A DNA stretch of 64,000 bases from an uncultured Lachnospiraceae bacterium (GTDB lineage: Bacteria; Bacillota; Clostridia; Lachnospirales; Lachnospiraceae), in the NCBI GenBank assembly GCA_910583605.1, contig CAJTXN010000008.1, positions 1 through 64,000 on the forward strand, in the 5' to 3' direction. Below the pieces are notes generated by a model. The model was given only the letters and a program-made list of their open reading frames with translations, was not told where the DNA came from and did no database searches. The translations under genes and the position numbers were made by a program. Positions 26,422 through 35,621 of this stretch are shown in pieces (the first letter of the stretch is position 1; each line of letters starts with the position of its first letter).

Positions 26422-28173
26422 TTAATCTAAATTTATATGTTTTATGGAAGAACCTGTATTATTATACCTGTTTCCAGTCGGCTGGTTTCCGGAAGCATAT
26501 TCTTCACGGAGAATGAATTTTGCCACCAGATTTTTAAGCATTGCAGCCTGATTTGAAAGTTCCTGACTGGCAGAAGCGCTTTCCACTGCTGTAGCCGAAT
26601 TGGTTTGGACTACGGTAGAAATCTGGTCCACACCTACCGTAACCTGTTCAATGGCATTTGACTGCCGTTCAGCAGCTTCAGCGATTAAATCAACTTTGTC
26701 TGCTGCCATACGAACGCCTTCAACGGCTTTCAGTAAGGACTGGGCGGTTGAATCTGCAAGCTGTGTACCCATCGCCACGGCTTTAATGGAGCTTTCAATT
26801 AATTCGGCTGTAGTCTTGGCGGCTGCAGAACTCTTGCTGGCAAGGTTACGCACTTCATCGGCAACCACGGCAAAGCCTTTTCCTGCACTGCCTGCCCGGG
26901 AAGCTTCCACGGCTGCATTAAGCGCCAGTATATTTGTTTGGAATGAAATATCTTCAATGGTTTTGATAATCTTACCGATTTCATTGGAGGTACGCGTGAT
27001 TTCTTCCATGGCTGTCATCATATCCCGCATCTGGGTGTTGCAATCTTCCATTTCGTCACCGGCTATACCTGACTGGTTTCTTGCTTCCAATGCGTTTTGG
27101 GCCGTATCTTTAACCTGATGGGAAATTCCTGTAATGGTGGAAGCCAGTTCTTCCACGGCAGAAGCCTGCTCGGTTGCACCCTGTGAAAGTGCCTGCGCAC
27201 CATTGGATACCTGACTGGAACCGGCGGCAACCTGGTCAGCGCTCTGATTGATCTGCCCCAATGTAGAACTTAAGTCACGGTTCAGTTTTCGGATGGATGA
27301 CAATAAACTCTGGAAACTTCCCACATACCGTTCTTCTGCTTCCGTACGGACATCGAAATTGCCGTCTGCCATTTCACTTAAAAGTCTGGAAGCATCGGAA
27401 ATTACCGATTCCAGGATTACGGTCATGTTTTTAAATGAATTTGCCAGAACTCCCAGTTCATCCTTAGACTGATATGTAATATCAATATCAAAATTACCGT
27501 CAACGATTTTCTTTGCGGAGCGTTCCAGTTCATGCAGCGGCCGTGTGATATTTCTTGTAAGATATGTAGAAATAATAAGTGTAATGACCAGTGTGCCTCC
27601 GGCCATGATCAATTGTAATGCTACCAGGGTTTTCTGCATGGAAGCGGTATTCTCATAATCGTTTTCGGCATTTTGTTCTGCAGCATTGCTGATTTGTATC
27701 AGAGTATTCACTGCTTCCTCCAGCAGAGGCTGATATTCGTTCAGCAGCATTTCCCTTGCCTTCGGCTTATCCGTTTGAGCCGTATTGATCACGGTTTCCT
27801 GCAGTTCCACTGCCTTTGTTATATTTGCGGCAAAAGATTCTAACAGTTCAGGTTCACTTGTGAAATTCTGAAACAGCCAGCCTGCATTTTCTTCCAGCAG
27901 ATTCAGCTCTTTTTGCAGATCTTCTAAATAAGACTGGCTTTTCGTTTCATCTTCCTCGATTGTAATAAATGTAAGGTCTTTTACAATAATCTGCAGTCCT
28001 CGGCGCATGTTCATAATATTATTTGTAATACGGTAGCCGACGTGGTAAAAATCTGAATATTTTTCAGCGTTTTCCCGCAATCCTGAGATGGCGGTGAATA
28101 CGGTTCCGCAAAATAATAGAATGATAAGCATAAATGTTAACAAAAGTTTTTTTCCGATTCGTAAGTTTCTCAT
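26422..28173 (-). CDS. Methyl-accepting chemotaxis protein
   Basis: A 583-residue transmembrane chemoreceptor. A first helix (about residues 9-30) and a second (about 187-208) flank a four-helix-bundle sensor of some 155 residues. A HAMP domain follows ('RNITRPLHELERSAKKIVDG'), then a second HAMP-like unit ('SEMADGNFDVRTEAEERYVG'). The cytoplasmic signalling tip is the canonical 'NILALNAAVEASRAGSAGKG' near residue 420. The C-terminus lacks an NWETF-type CheR tether. AGGAGG lies before the ATG. No chemotaxis genes are adjacent, so it is an orphan receptor. The ligand is unknown. Confidence 0.95.
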   Translation of the reverse strand: MRNLRIGKKLLLTFMLIILLFCGTVFTAISGLRENAEKYSDFYHVGYRITNNIMNMRRGLQIIVKDLTFITIEEDETKSQSYLEDLQKELNLLEENAGWLFQNFTSEPELLESFAANITKAVELQETVINTAQTDKPKAREMLLNEYQPLLEEAVNTLIQISNAAEQNAENDYENTASMQKTLVALQLIMAGGTLVITLIISTYLTRNITRPLHELERSAKKIVDGNFDIDITYQSKDELGVLANSFKNMTVILESVISDASRLLSEMADGNFDVRTEAEERYVGSFQSLLSSIRKLNRDLSSTLGQINQSADQVAAGSSQVSNGAQALSQGATEQASAVEELASTITGISHQVKDTAQNALEARNQSGIAGDEMEDCNTQMRDMMTAMEEITRTSNEIGKIIKTIEDISFQTNILALNAAVEASRAGSAGKGFAVVADEVRNLASKSSAAAKTTAELIESSIKAVAMGTQLADSTAQSLLKAVEGVRMAADKVDLIAEAAERQSNAIEQVTVGVDQISTVVQTNSATAVESASASQELSNQAAMLKNLVAKFILREEYASGNQPTGNRYNNTGSSIKHINLD

Positions 28174-28386
28174 GTTTCCTCCTTTTTTTTCTAAACATTT
28201 GTAATTCGATGTAATGTAAATCGGTAATACATATGGAATTGCAGAATGTTTATAATATTATTTTCTTTAATATGTAAATTATAATAGATAATTGTCAAAC
28301 TGTCTACTCAATTAATACCTAATTCAGTTTCGTTTATTTTTTAATGATATAATAAATAAAATATATGCAGAAAGGATGGAGACGAA

Positions 28387-28797
28387 ATGTGTGCATTTGA
28401 AAAAGGAAACAAAAAAAATAATAAAACGGAGTTGTCAAAATATTTTCGCAGTGTGATTGAACAGGACAGATGTGGGGTAGTAATCTGCAATCTGGAACAT
28501 GAAATCATATATATGAATCCGGCGGCAATTACTAGGTATGCAAAATGGGGCGGCGGTGAACTGATTGGAAAAAATCTTCTGAATTGTCACAATGAGGAAT
28601 CACGGAAACTGATAAAAAAAGTCCTCATGTGGTTTGAAGAAAGCAGAGAACATAACATAATATATACGTTTCGAAATGAAAAGGAAAATAAAGATGTATA
28701 TATGGTTGCTCTTCGGGATGAAGATGGGAAGCTTATCGGTTATTATGAAAAACATGAGTACAGGGATGTGGAAAAAGATGAATTATATCATTTTTGA
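28387..28797 (+). CDS. Small PAS-domain protein
   Basis: A 136-residue cytosolic protein made of a single PAS domain: 'DRCGVVICNLEHEIIYMNPA' near residue 30, 'GELIGKNLLNCHNEESRKLI' near 60, and 'MVALRDEDGKLIGYYEKHEY' in the last strands. This short type, with an 'N/HNEES' loop, is common in Firmicutes as a stand-alone sensor or ligand binder. No output domain is present. AAAGGATGG lies before the ATG. It is divergent from the chemoreceptor and could be a partner in sensing. Confidence 0.85.
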   Translation: MCAFEKGNKKNNKTELSKYFRSVIEQDRCGVVICNLEHEIIYMNPAAITRYAKWGGGELIGKNLLNCHNEESRKLIKKVLMWFEESREHNIIYTFRNEKENKDVYMVALRDEDGKLIGYYEKHEYRDVEKDELYHF

Positions 28798-28883
28798 ATA
28801 ATGAATAACAGTGAGAGTATTTGGGATAATAATTAAATAATCCGGTAAAGACAATATCAGACATTTATAAAAAGGGGTATGAA

Positions 28884-30278
28884 ATGAAAGAACGTATTGT
28901 GCGGCTGGCAGCGCTGAGACTGGTAAATATAAAAAATGTTGAAAACGGGCGGATAATCATGCCGAATGCCCTGCATAAGCGCCTGGCGGAAAAAAATGCC
29001 GAGGTACTGGGGATATATGGGCAGAATGGTTCGGGTAAAACGGCTGTTGCGGATACTTTTTATTATTTACGGAAGATTATGACCGGCGGGCACTTGGAAG
29101 ATGATTGTGCGGAATATATAGATGCCAATTTTGAACAAGCGGAAATAGAGGCGGAATTTATCATATATTCGGGTGATATTATTTATGAAGCGGGTTACAG
29201 GATTATATTGCATAAGGCTGACCAGGGAGTGGAAATTCTGCAGGAATCTCTGGGCTTTGCAAAACATTCCGACGGTTTCAGAAGTAATAAAACGGTTTTT
29301 ATGGATTACCAGAGGTCGGAGAAAACCACGGTATTTACACCAAAAAAGAGATTTTATGAAGCGGTGGAAGGTGATAAAGAGAGAAAAACGGATCTTATGG
29401 TTGCAAAAAAAATAGCGGAGAAAAGTAAATGTTCTTATATTTTTGGAGAAAACAGCAGGGAGATTTTCTGCCGGGAATATGAAAATAATTTTAAGGACTG
29501 CTCTGAAATAATAAAGGCATTGTATAGATTTGCCGATAAAGAGCTGATTGTGATCCGAAGTACACATTCCGGTGTTATTTTGGCGGATGTTCTGCTTCCG
29601 GTGCCTTTTCAGACGGTAGGGAATGGGGCGGCAAGGAACGGGAACTTTCGGTTTCCTCTAAAAGAGCCGGCTATCATACATGCGGAGCAAAAAAATATAT
29701 TGGATACCGTTCTTGAGCAGATGAATACGGTTTTATATACAATTATTCCGGGACTGCATCTGGAAATAAAAGATTATGGGATTCAGATGACCGACTCCGG
29801 CGAAAAGGGATATAAGATTGAATTATTATCGGTCAGGGATAACATTCCGCCGATTCCGATCCGAATGGAATCCGACGGCATTATAAAGATCATTTCAATT
29901 ATGTATGTGCTTATACGGGCGTTTGGCAATCCTTCGGTCTGTCTGGTGATTGATGAGCTGGATTCCGGAATTTTTGAATATATGCTGGGAGAACTGCTGG
30001 ATATTTTTAACAGATGCGCCAGGGGACAGCTCATCTTTACATCTCATAACCTAAGGGCATTGGAAATGCTGGAGGAAGAGAATATCATGTTTTCTACAAA
30101 TAACCCGTCAAACAGATTTATTCATATGAAGAAAATTCATTGTTCCCGTAATTTAAGAGACGTGTATCTGCGGGGGATTACGCTGGGCGGACAGGAAGAA
30201 GTGATTTATGAAGAAACCGACAGCTTAAAGATTGCACGGGCATTTCGAAAGGCAGGCAGAAACATTCGTTATGAGTGA
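28884..30278 (+). CDS. AAA ATPase of OLD/ABC-like type, first gene of a probable defence pair
   Basis: A 464-residue ATPase. The Walker A 'GIYGQNGSGKTAVADTFYYL' lies near residues 47-66; the Walker B 'VCLVIDELDSGIFEYMLGEL' near 351, and the switch His in 'LIFTSHNLRALEM' near 380. The layout matches SMC/OLD-like AAA_15/AAA_21 proteins that pair with a TOPRIM partner. The start follows AAAAGGGG. Its stop overlaps the start of the next gene (ATGAGTGA), so the two act together. Systems of this make-up (PARIS, AbiL and relatives) respond to phage, but which, if any, applies here cannot be read from sequence. Confidence 0.85.
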   Translation: MKERIVRLAALRLVNIKNVENGRIIMPNALHKRLAEKNAEVLGIYGQNGSGKTAVADTFYYLRKIMTGGHLEDDCAEYIDANFEQAEIEAEFIIYSGDIIYEAGYRIILHKADQGVEILQESLGFAKHSDGFRSNKTVFMDYQRSEKTTVFTPKKRFYEAVEGDKERKTDLMVAKKIAEKSKCSYIFGENSREIFCREYENNFKDCSEIIKALYRFADKELIVIRSTHSGVILADVLLPVPFQTVGNGAARNGNFRFPLKEPAIIHAEQKNILDTVLEQMNTVLYTIIPGLHLEIKDYGIQMTDSGEKGYKIELLSVRDNIPPIPIRMESDGIIKIISIMYVLIRAFGNPSVCLVIDELDSGIFEYMLGELLDIFNRCARGQLIFTSHNLRALEMLEEENIMFSTNNPSNRFIHMKKIHCSRNLRDVYLRGITLGGQEEVIYEETDSLKIARAFRKAGRNIRYE

Positions 30279-30957
30279 AAAAAAGGTGATTGCATTTGTT
30301 GTGGAAGGACCAAGCGAAGAAGCGGCGTTGGGAACGGTTATGTCCGAATATTTTTCCGGCAGTGAAGTGAAATTTACGGTGGTTCATGGGGATATTACTT
30401 TAAAAGACTATGTTTCCATGGACGGAATTTTAAAGAAGATAAAGGAGCAGATTGATTCCGTAAAGAAGAAGTACAGATATGAAACAGAAGATTTTATTAA
30501 AATCATACATCTGACGGATACAGATGGCGTTTTTATCGAGGACAGGGATATCTTTCCGGGGTCTCAGGATACCATTGAATATTTTACTGACCATATTGAA
30601 ACGCCTCATATTGAATCCACGTCAAAAAGGAATCACAGAAAAGCGGATATTCTGCTGAAGCTCAGGAGAACCGGGAAGATTAACGGAATTCCTTATAAGA
30701 TATATTTTAATTCCTGCAATTTAGAACATGTTTTATATAATACTTTAGAAGACTTTACGGATGAAGATAAACAGAGGATGTCAGATGATTTTGCGGAAAA
30801 ATATGAGGGGAACATTGATAAATTTATTGAATTTGTTTCATGTTCCGATTTTACGGTACCGGGAACCTATCAGAAAACCTGGGATTTCATTGAAAAAAGC
30901 AGGAATTCCCTGAAACGGTTTTCAAATATGAGTTTATTATTTAATAATAAAAAGTAA
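30271..30957 (+). CDS. TOPRIM-like effector partner of the AAA ATPase
   Basis: A 228-residue cytosolic protein. 'VIAFVVEGPSEEAALGTVM' near residue 5 has the conserved Glu of a TOPRIM fold, and 'IIHLTDTDGVFIED' near 85 has the DxD metal site, as in RloB/OLD-type nucleases. The start at 30271 lies inside the end of the ATPase gene; a longer frame begins at a TTG upstream but lacks a ribosome site. ATPase plus TOPRIM overlapping pairs are typical of abortive-infection systems. The substrate (DNA, tRNA or other) is not shown. Confidence 0.75.
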   Translation: MSEKKVIAFVVEGPSEEAALGTVMSEYFSGSEVKFTVVHGDITLKDYVSMDGILKKIKEQIDSVKKKYRYETEDFIKIIHLTDTDGVFIEDRDIFPGSQDTIEYFTDHIETPHIESTSKRNHRKADILLKLRRTGKINGIPYKIYFNSCNLEHVLYNTLEDFTDEDKQRMSDDFAEKYEGNIDKFIEFVSCSDFTVPGTYQKTWDFIEKSRNSLKRFSNMSLLFNNKK

Positions 30958-31054
30958 TGCTTTGATACGGCTGATGGAATTGAAAAGAATCAGTATTTGT
31001 TGTATGATAATAGTTAACAGCAACAGTCATATTAATATAAAAGGATGCGATAAA

Positions 31055-32479
31055 ATGAGAAAGATATCAGAGCAATATATTACCGTCCTTGCACCAAATG
31101 CCACGGCGGTCAGCAATGGGCGGAAGATTTCAGGGAAAGGCGGATTTGTAAAGCGTTTCCGTTCGGAAGATGACACTTTCTATATGGGGGAATGTGCCGG
31201 CAGCGGTAAATCCAATTACATAACATCGGCAGACTTTGTGGAAGAGGAACATCCGGTATTCCGCTGCTCCTGTCCAAGCCGGCAGTTTCCGTGTAAACAC
31301 AGTCTGGCACTTCTCTTTGAAATCAGTCAGGAAAAGGAGTTTGAACTGTGTGAGATTCCGGAAGATATTCTTCAGAAAAGGAAGAAGAATGAAGCCCGGG
31401 CAGCAAAATCCGCAACAGAGAAAAAGGAAGGAACACCAAAGGTAAACAAGGCAGCCCGTACCAAGAAAATAAAAAAACAGTTAGAGGGATTAAAGCTGAC
31501 AGAAGAGATGATGTGTAATCTGCTGCAGGCAGGACTTGGTACCATGGGCGGTAATTCTATTAAGACATACCGCAGTCTGGCGAAGCAGCTGGGAGATTAT
31601 TATCTGGCAGGTCCGCAGCTTTATGTCAACCGTCTGATTTTGGAGATGGAAGCATTTCAGAAAGATGGTGACAGCTGTCATTACCGGGAGGCTATACATA
31701 TATTGGTTCAATTAAGGGCATTGGTAAAAAAGTCAGATGCTTATCTGAAGGAAAAACTGGAGAAAGATGAAATCGGAGACGACGATAGTATTCTGTACGA
31801 AGAACTGGGTGGAATCTGGAAACTGGAACAGCTTCAGGCATTGGGAATGAAAAAAGAAAATGCAAATCTGCTGCAGCTTTCCTTTCAGGTCATCTATGAT
31901 GAAGCAAGAAAGGAATTTATTGATATTGGCTGGTGGGCAGACATAGAAAACGGAGAAGTATCGGTTTCACGGAATTATCGTCCGGTAAAAGCGATGAAGT
32001 ATATCCGACAGGAAGATACGGTTTTTGAGGCGGCGACCATACCGGTGCTGACCTATTATCCGGGAGAAATGAACCGCCGTATCCGTTGGGAGGGCGCCGC
32101 TTATCAGCCGGTAACAAAAGAACATCTTGCGGCTCTTAGAACCCATGCCTGCAGCAGTCTTCCAAATGCCGTAAAAATGGTAAAGAACCAGATAAAAAAT
32201 ACGCTTTCCGATAACTTTGTTGTATTACTGTTTGACTTTGAAGAAATCGGGACCATTGATGATAAATATGTTATGCGGGACAGAGAAGGAAATACTATTT
32301 TGCTGGAAGATATGCCGGGAATGGAAAATACCGTTCATCGTTTGGCCATGCTGGAACCTTTTATGAGGAAGGAACAGGTATTGCTGGGAGCATTTTATTA
32401 TGATGAAGCAGGACGACGCATTTGTGTACAGCCATACAGCATTGTAACTGATGAGAGAGTTGTCCGGTTATTATTTTAG
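31055..32479 (+). CDS. SWIM zinc-finger protein, first gene of MoxR-VWA system
   Basis: A 474-residue protein. A SWIM zinc finger near residues 65-82 reads 'VFRCSCPSRQFPCKHSLAL' (CxC, then CxH). A charged linker 'KKNEARAAKSATEKKEG' follows, and then a large C-terminal region of unknown fold. The ATG at 31055 has AAAAGGA before it; an upstream frame from 30962 is unlikely to be translated. SWIM proteins of this size regularly precede MoxR ATPase and VWA genes; they may bind DNA or substrate proteins. Four further genes follow within short gaps. Confidence 0.85.
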   Translation: MRKISEQYITVLAPNATAVSNGRKISGKGGFVKRFRSEDDTFYMGECAGSGKSNYITSADFVEEEHPVFRCSCPSRQFPCKHSLALLFEISQEKEFELCEIPEDILQKRKKNEARAAKSATEKKEGTPKVNKAARTKKIKKQLEGLKLTEEMMCNLLQAGLGTMGGNSIKTYRSLAKQLGDYYLAGPQLYVNRLILEMEAFQKDGDSCHYREAIHILVQLRALVKKSDAYLKEKLEKDEIGDDDSILYEELGGIWKLEQLQALGMKKENANLLQLSFQVIYDEARKEFIDIGWWADIENGEVSVSRNYRPVKAMKYIRQEDTVFEAATIPVLTYYPGEMNRRIRWEGAAYQPVTKEHLAALRTHACSSLPNAVKMVKNQIKNTLSDNFVVLLFDFEEIGTIDDKYVMRDREGNTILLEDMPGMENTVHRLAMLEPFMRKEQVLLGAFYYDEAGRRICVQPYSIVTDERVVRLLF

Positions 32480-32500
32480 GAAGAAAGAAGGTAAAACATT

Positions 32501-34528
32501 ATGAATCTTAACCCGCTTTATGAATTAAAGGAGCGATTGGAATCCAGTATAATTGCAGGTGTATCCCTTCTTTCCGAGGATTTCCGCCTGACCCGTGCAG
32601 TGGAACAGATGGAGCCGCTTTCCAAAGCTTCACCTGTATTTGCTAAAATTTATCAGTCTGCCGGAGAACTTCTTTCCGGGAACTGCACCAATAAAGAGGA
32701 TACATTATTGGATATTCTTGCTTTTGTGGAGGCGGTTCTTACAACACAGGCAGTCAGTGGTGTAGAGGGAGAACTTAAACTTCTGCCTGAAACGGAAGGA
32801 AAGGCATGTTCGGATGCTCCGTACAGTCTGCTGGCTCCCATACTGGAAGCACTGACCACTTCAGGGAGTGGCCACTACAGTCTGATTGTAGAAACACATG
32901 ACAGAAATCCCGAAATATTTTCTGATTATCGTCTGAAAACGGCATTAGTAGCCGGACTGAATGCCGGTTATTCAGAGCTGGCGGAACGGATTGAGGAATG
33001 GCTGAGTGAGGAAGATGCATCCATACTTCCGCTTTTGAAAAAGGACTTTAATCCAAAAGGAAAAAAAGAAATGGTACGCCGGATTCATGTGATTGAAGCC
33101 ATTGCAGGAGCAAAAGAAAATGCATGGTATCTTTCCATGTTGGAACAGGCGGAAAAAGAAGTCCGTGCCGCGATTATTTATGCCCTGTGCCATAGTGGGG
33201 AGAATTCTGAATTATTAATGGGACTGGCAAAAACAGAAAAAGGAAATTGTAAAAAAGCAGCCATGTGGGCACTGGCAAGAATGGAGAACATGGAAAACAG
33301 AGAATTCTGGGTAGCACAGATTAAGAAAAATTCTGCCACTGCCACATCATATCTTGCACTTTCAACAAATGATGAAGCTTCGGATTTGACAGCAGATGCC
33401 ATACTCTGTGTACTGGATGAACTGCAGACACAGGCAGACAGTGGTAATACTCTGTTATCGGATGAAAATTTCGGAAAACTGCGGACATTGTTTGAATCCA
33501 TGACAGGAAAGGCATCTGAGAAAATGCTTCATCTGTATCGGAGAATGGCTTCCGATAATCTGTTTGAACGTTTAAAAACAGAAAAAAACAAAACGATACA
33601 GTTTGAAACTTATATTCCGGATAAACATACGGTTGTGCCGGTATCCCATTATATTGCAGAGCGGCTTACGGATTCCATGATATGGAGTATGGATAAGCGT
33701 TTGTTTGGACTGGCAGAGGAATTGTATCGGACATATGGGAATATGTTTTTAAAACCGGCGCTGACAGCAGCGCTATTGACAAAGTCCAAAGAAGAGGTAT
33801 TTGATACATTTGCAGTATTACTTATGAAAGAAGGAATTTTATCCAAAGAAAATGAACAGCAGAAACTGCAGCGGCAGGAAATCATGGATACATTTGCCAG
33901 GGTGGTCTGGAACAGCGAAAAACAGGAATATGAATATTGCGGGGAGTATTATGATGGCTCCAGGGATAAGATGATATATGTAAAAAGGAACCTTTATGAA
34001 AAGCCGGATATCCGCTGGTTTGAATTGTTAATAAACACAAAATTAAAGAAATCGGGCACGTTCCATACATATCAGCACGGGCAGTATTCCAGCTTTACCG
34101 CTTATAATGACTGGGCACATTACAGCCGGCTCGCAGACTGGGATTCCGTATTAACCAACCTTCTCTGTCCGTCGGACCGAGAAATATGTGAACTTTTGAC
34201 ACACTATTTCCATCTCCGGCTTCTGGCGTCCATTGGAACCAACAATGATTCAAGGTACTTTTTTCTGCTGAACCAATGCGGGTTTACGGAAGGTCAGGGA
34301 CTTGTGGTAAAGAGTCTGGAAAAAAGGAAAGTACAGTATTGGGTGATGGAAAGCCTGATCAAAGAGGCGCCGATGATCCCGGAAGATAAGCTGAAAGAAC
34401 TGGAGGAGATCAGACGTCTTGTATCCGAGGGAAAAGTGGGCGTTACCGGCTGGAGCGATGAAAGATATCAGGAACTGCACGACAGCCTGACGATAATGAT
34501 GAATAATGAACGAAAAGGAGTATCATAA
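32501..34528 (+). CDS. DUF5691/HEAT-repeat-like protein of MoxR-VWA system
   Basis: A 675-residue cytosolic protein built from helical repeats. HEAT-like units are clearest at residues about 190-260 ('EVRAAIIYALCHSG', 'NCKKAAMWALARMENMEN'). No catalytic motif was found. Proteins of similar position and size are called DUF5691 from memory. HEAT-type proteins often recognise other proteins or nucleic acids, so it may be the sensor or scaffold. AGGAAG precedes the ATG, and it ends one base before the MoxR ATPase start. Confidence 0.65.
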   Translation: MNLNPLYELKERLESSIIAGVSLLSEDFRLTRAVEQMEPLSKASPVFAKIYQSAGELLSGNCTNKEDTLLDILAFVEAVLTTQAVSGVEGELKLLPETEGKACSDAPYSLLAPILEALTTSGSGHYSLIVETHDRNPEIFSDYRLKTALVAGLNAGYSELAERIEEWLSEEDASILPLLKKDFNPKGKKEMVRRIHVIEAIAGAKENAWYLSMLEQAEKEVRAAIIYALCHSGENSELLMGLAKTEKGNCKKAAMWALARMENMENREFWVAQIKKNSATATSYLALSTNDEASDLTADAILCVLDELQTQADSGNTLLSDENFGKLRTLFESMTGKASEKMLHLYRRMASDNLFERLKTEKNKTIQFETYIPDKHTVVPVSHYIAERLTDSMIWSMDKRLFGLAEELYRTYGNMFLKPALTAALLTKSKEEVFDTFAVLLMKEGILSKENEQQKLQRQEIMDTFARVVWNSEKQEYEYCGEYYDGSRDKMIYVKRNLYEKPDIRWFELLINTKLKKSGTFHTYQHGQYSSFTAYNDWAHYSRLADWDSVLTNLLCPSDREICELLTHYFHLRLLASIGTNNDSRYFFLLNQCGFTEGQGLVVKSLEKRKVQYWVMESLIKEAPMIPEDKLKELEEIRRLVSEGKVGVTGWSDERYQELHDSLTIMMNNERKGVS

Positions 34529-34529
34529 C

Positions 34530-35621
34530 ATGGAAACAGAATCAAAAGTACAGCGTCTGCCGGCAGAGCAGATGTTTCAAAAAGAAATAGATGCATTAAT
34601 AGCGGCAGAAACGGATCCCATTCCGACCGGCTGGAAGATGTCTCCCAAGTCCGTATTGACTTACATTACCGGAGGAAAAGCCGGAAAGACAGTGATTACG
34701 CCCAAATATATCGGTCATAAACGTCTGGTGGAAATAGCGATTGCCACATTGGTAACGGACCGGGCATTATTATTGATCGGAGAACCGGGTACTGCAAAAT
34801 CCTGGCTGTCGGAGCATTTGACGGCAGCTATCAACGGAGATTCCACAAAAGTGATTCAGGGAACCGCAGGAACCACGGAAGAACAGATTCGTTATTCATG
34901 GAATTATGCCATGCTGATTTCTAAGGGGCCGTCTCCGGAAGCCATGCTGAAAAGCCCGATTTATAATGCCATGGAAACAGGAACCATTGCAAGAGTGGAA
35001 GAGATATCCCGGTGTGCTTCTGAGGTACAGGATGCCCTGATTTCCATTTTATCGGAAAAGAGAATCGCAGTACCGGAACTGGCAATCGAGGTTCCGGCAA
35101 AGAAGGGATTTTCCGTTATTGCAACGGCAAATACCAGAGACAAAGGAGTAAATGAAATGTCGGCGGCTCTAAAGCGGCGTTTTAATATTGTGGTGCTTCC
35201 GGCGCCCGCCGATTTAGAATCGGAAATGAATATTGTCAGGACCCGCGTGGCTCAGCTTTCGGAAAATCTGGATTTGAATGCGAAACTGCCGGAGGATGAA
35301 GTTATTGAAAAAGTATGTACGATTTTCCGGGAACTCCGGCTTGGTGCAACCTTAGACGGCAAACAAAAATTGAAGCCTACCACAGGCGTATTGTCTACGG
35401 CGGAAGCGATTTCACTGCTGGCAAACAGTATGGCGCTGGCAGGAAGTTTTGGAAACGGAGAGATTACGGATTATGATCTGGCTGCCGGACTTCAGGGAGC
35501 CGTAGTAAAAGATGATGAAAAAGACAGTCTTGCATGGAAGGAGTATTTGGAAAATATTCTGAAAAAAAGAGGATTAAAGTGGTCCGGTCTTTATAAAGAG
35601 TGTAAGGAGCTGAATGAATAA
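34530..35621 (+). CDS. MoxR-family AAA+ ATPase
   Basis: A 363-residue AAA+ ATPase with Walker A 'LLIGEPGTAKSWLSEHL' near residue 80, 'ARVEEISRCASEVQDALISI' around the Walker B region, where the usual DE pair reads EE, and sensor 1 'FSVIATANTRDKGVNEMSAA'. MoxR ATPases work with VWA proteins to remodel or insert metal into target proteins. I chose ATG 34530, two bases after the previous stop with AAGGAG before it, over an ATG at 34506 that overlaps. It overlaps the next gene by one base. Confidence 0.92.
   Translation: METESKVQRLPAEQMFQKEIDALIAAETDPIPTGWKMSPKSVLTYITGGKAGKTVITPKYIGHKRLVEIAIATLVTDRALLLIGEPGTAKSWLSEHLTAAINGDSTKVIQGTAGTTEEQIRYSWNYAMLISKGPSPEAMLKSPIYNAMETGTIARVEEISRCASEVQDALISILSEKRIAVPELAIEVPAKKGFSVIATANTRDKGVNEMSAALKRRFNIVVLPAPADLESEMNIVRTRVAQLSENLDLNAKLPEDEVIEKVCTIFRELRLGATLDGKQKLKPTTGVLSTAEAISLLANSMALAGSFGNGEITDYDLAAGLQGAVVKDDEKDSLAWKEYLENILKKRGLKWSGLYKECKELNE

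Noticed and set aside
26600..27118. Plus-strand frame of 172 residues inside the chemoreceptor
   Set aside because: It is the reverse of a strongly supported chemotaxis gene; Ser/Ala-rich composition comes from that gene's codons.
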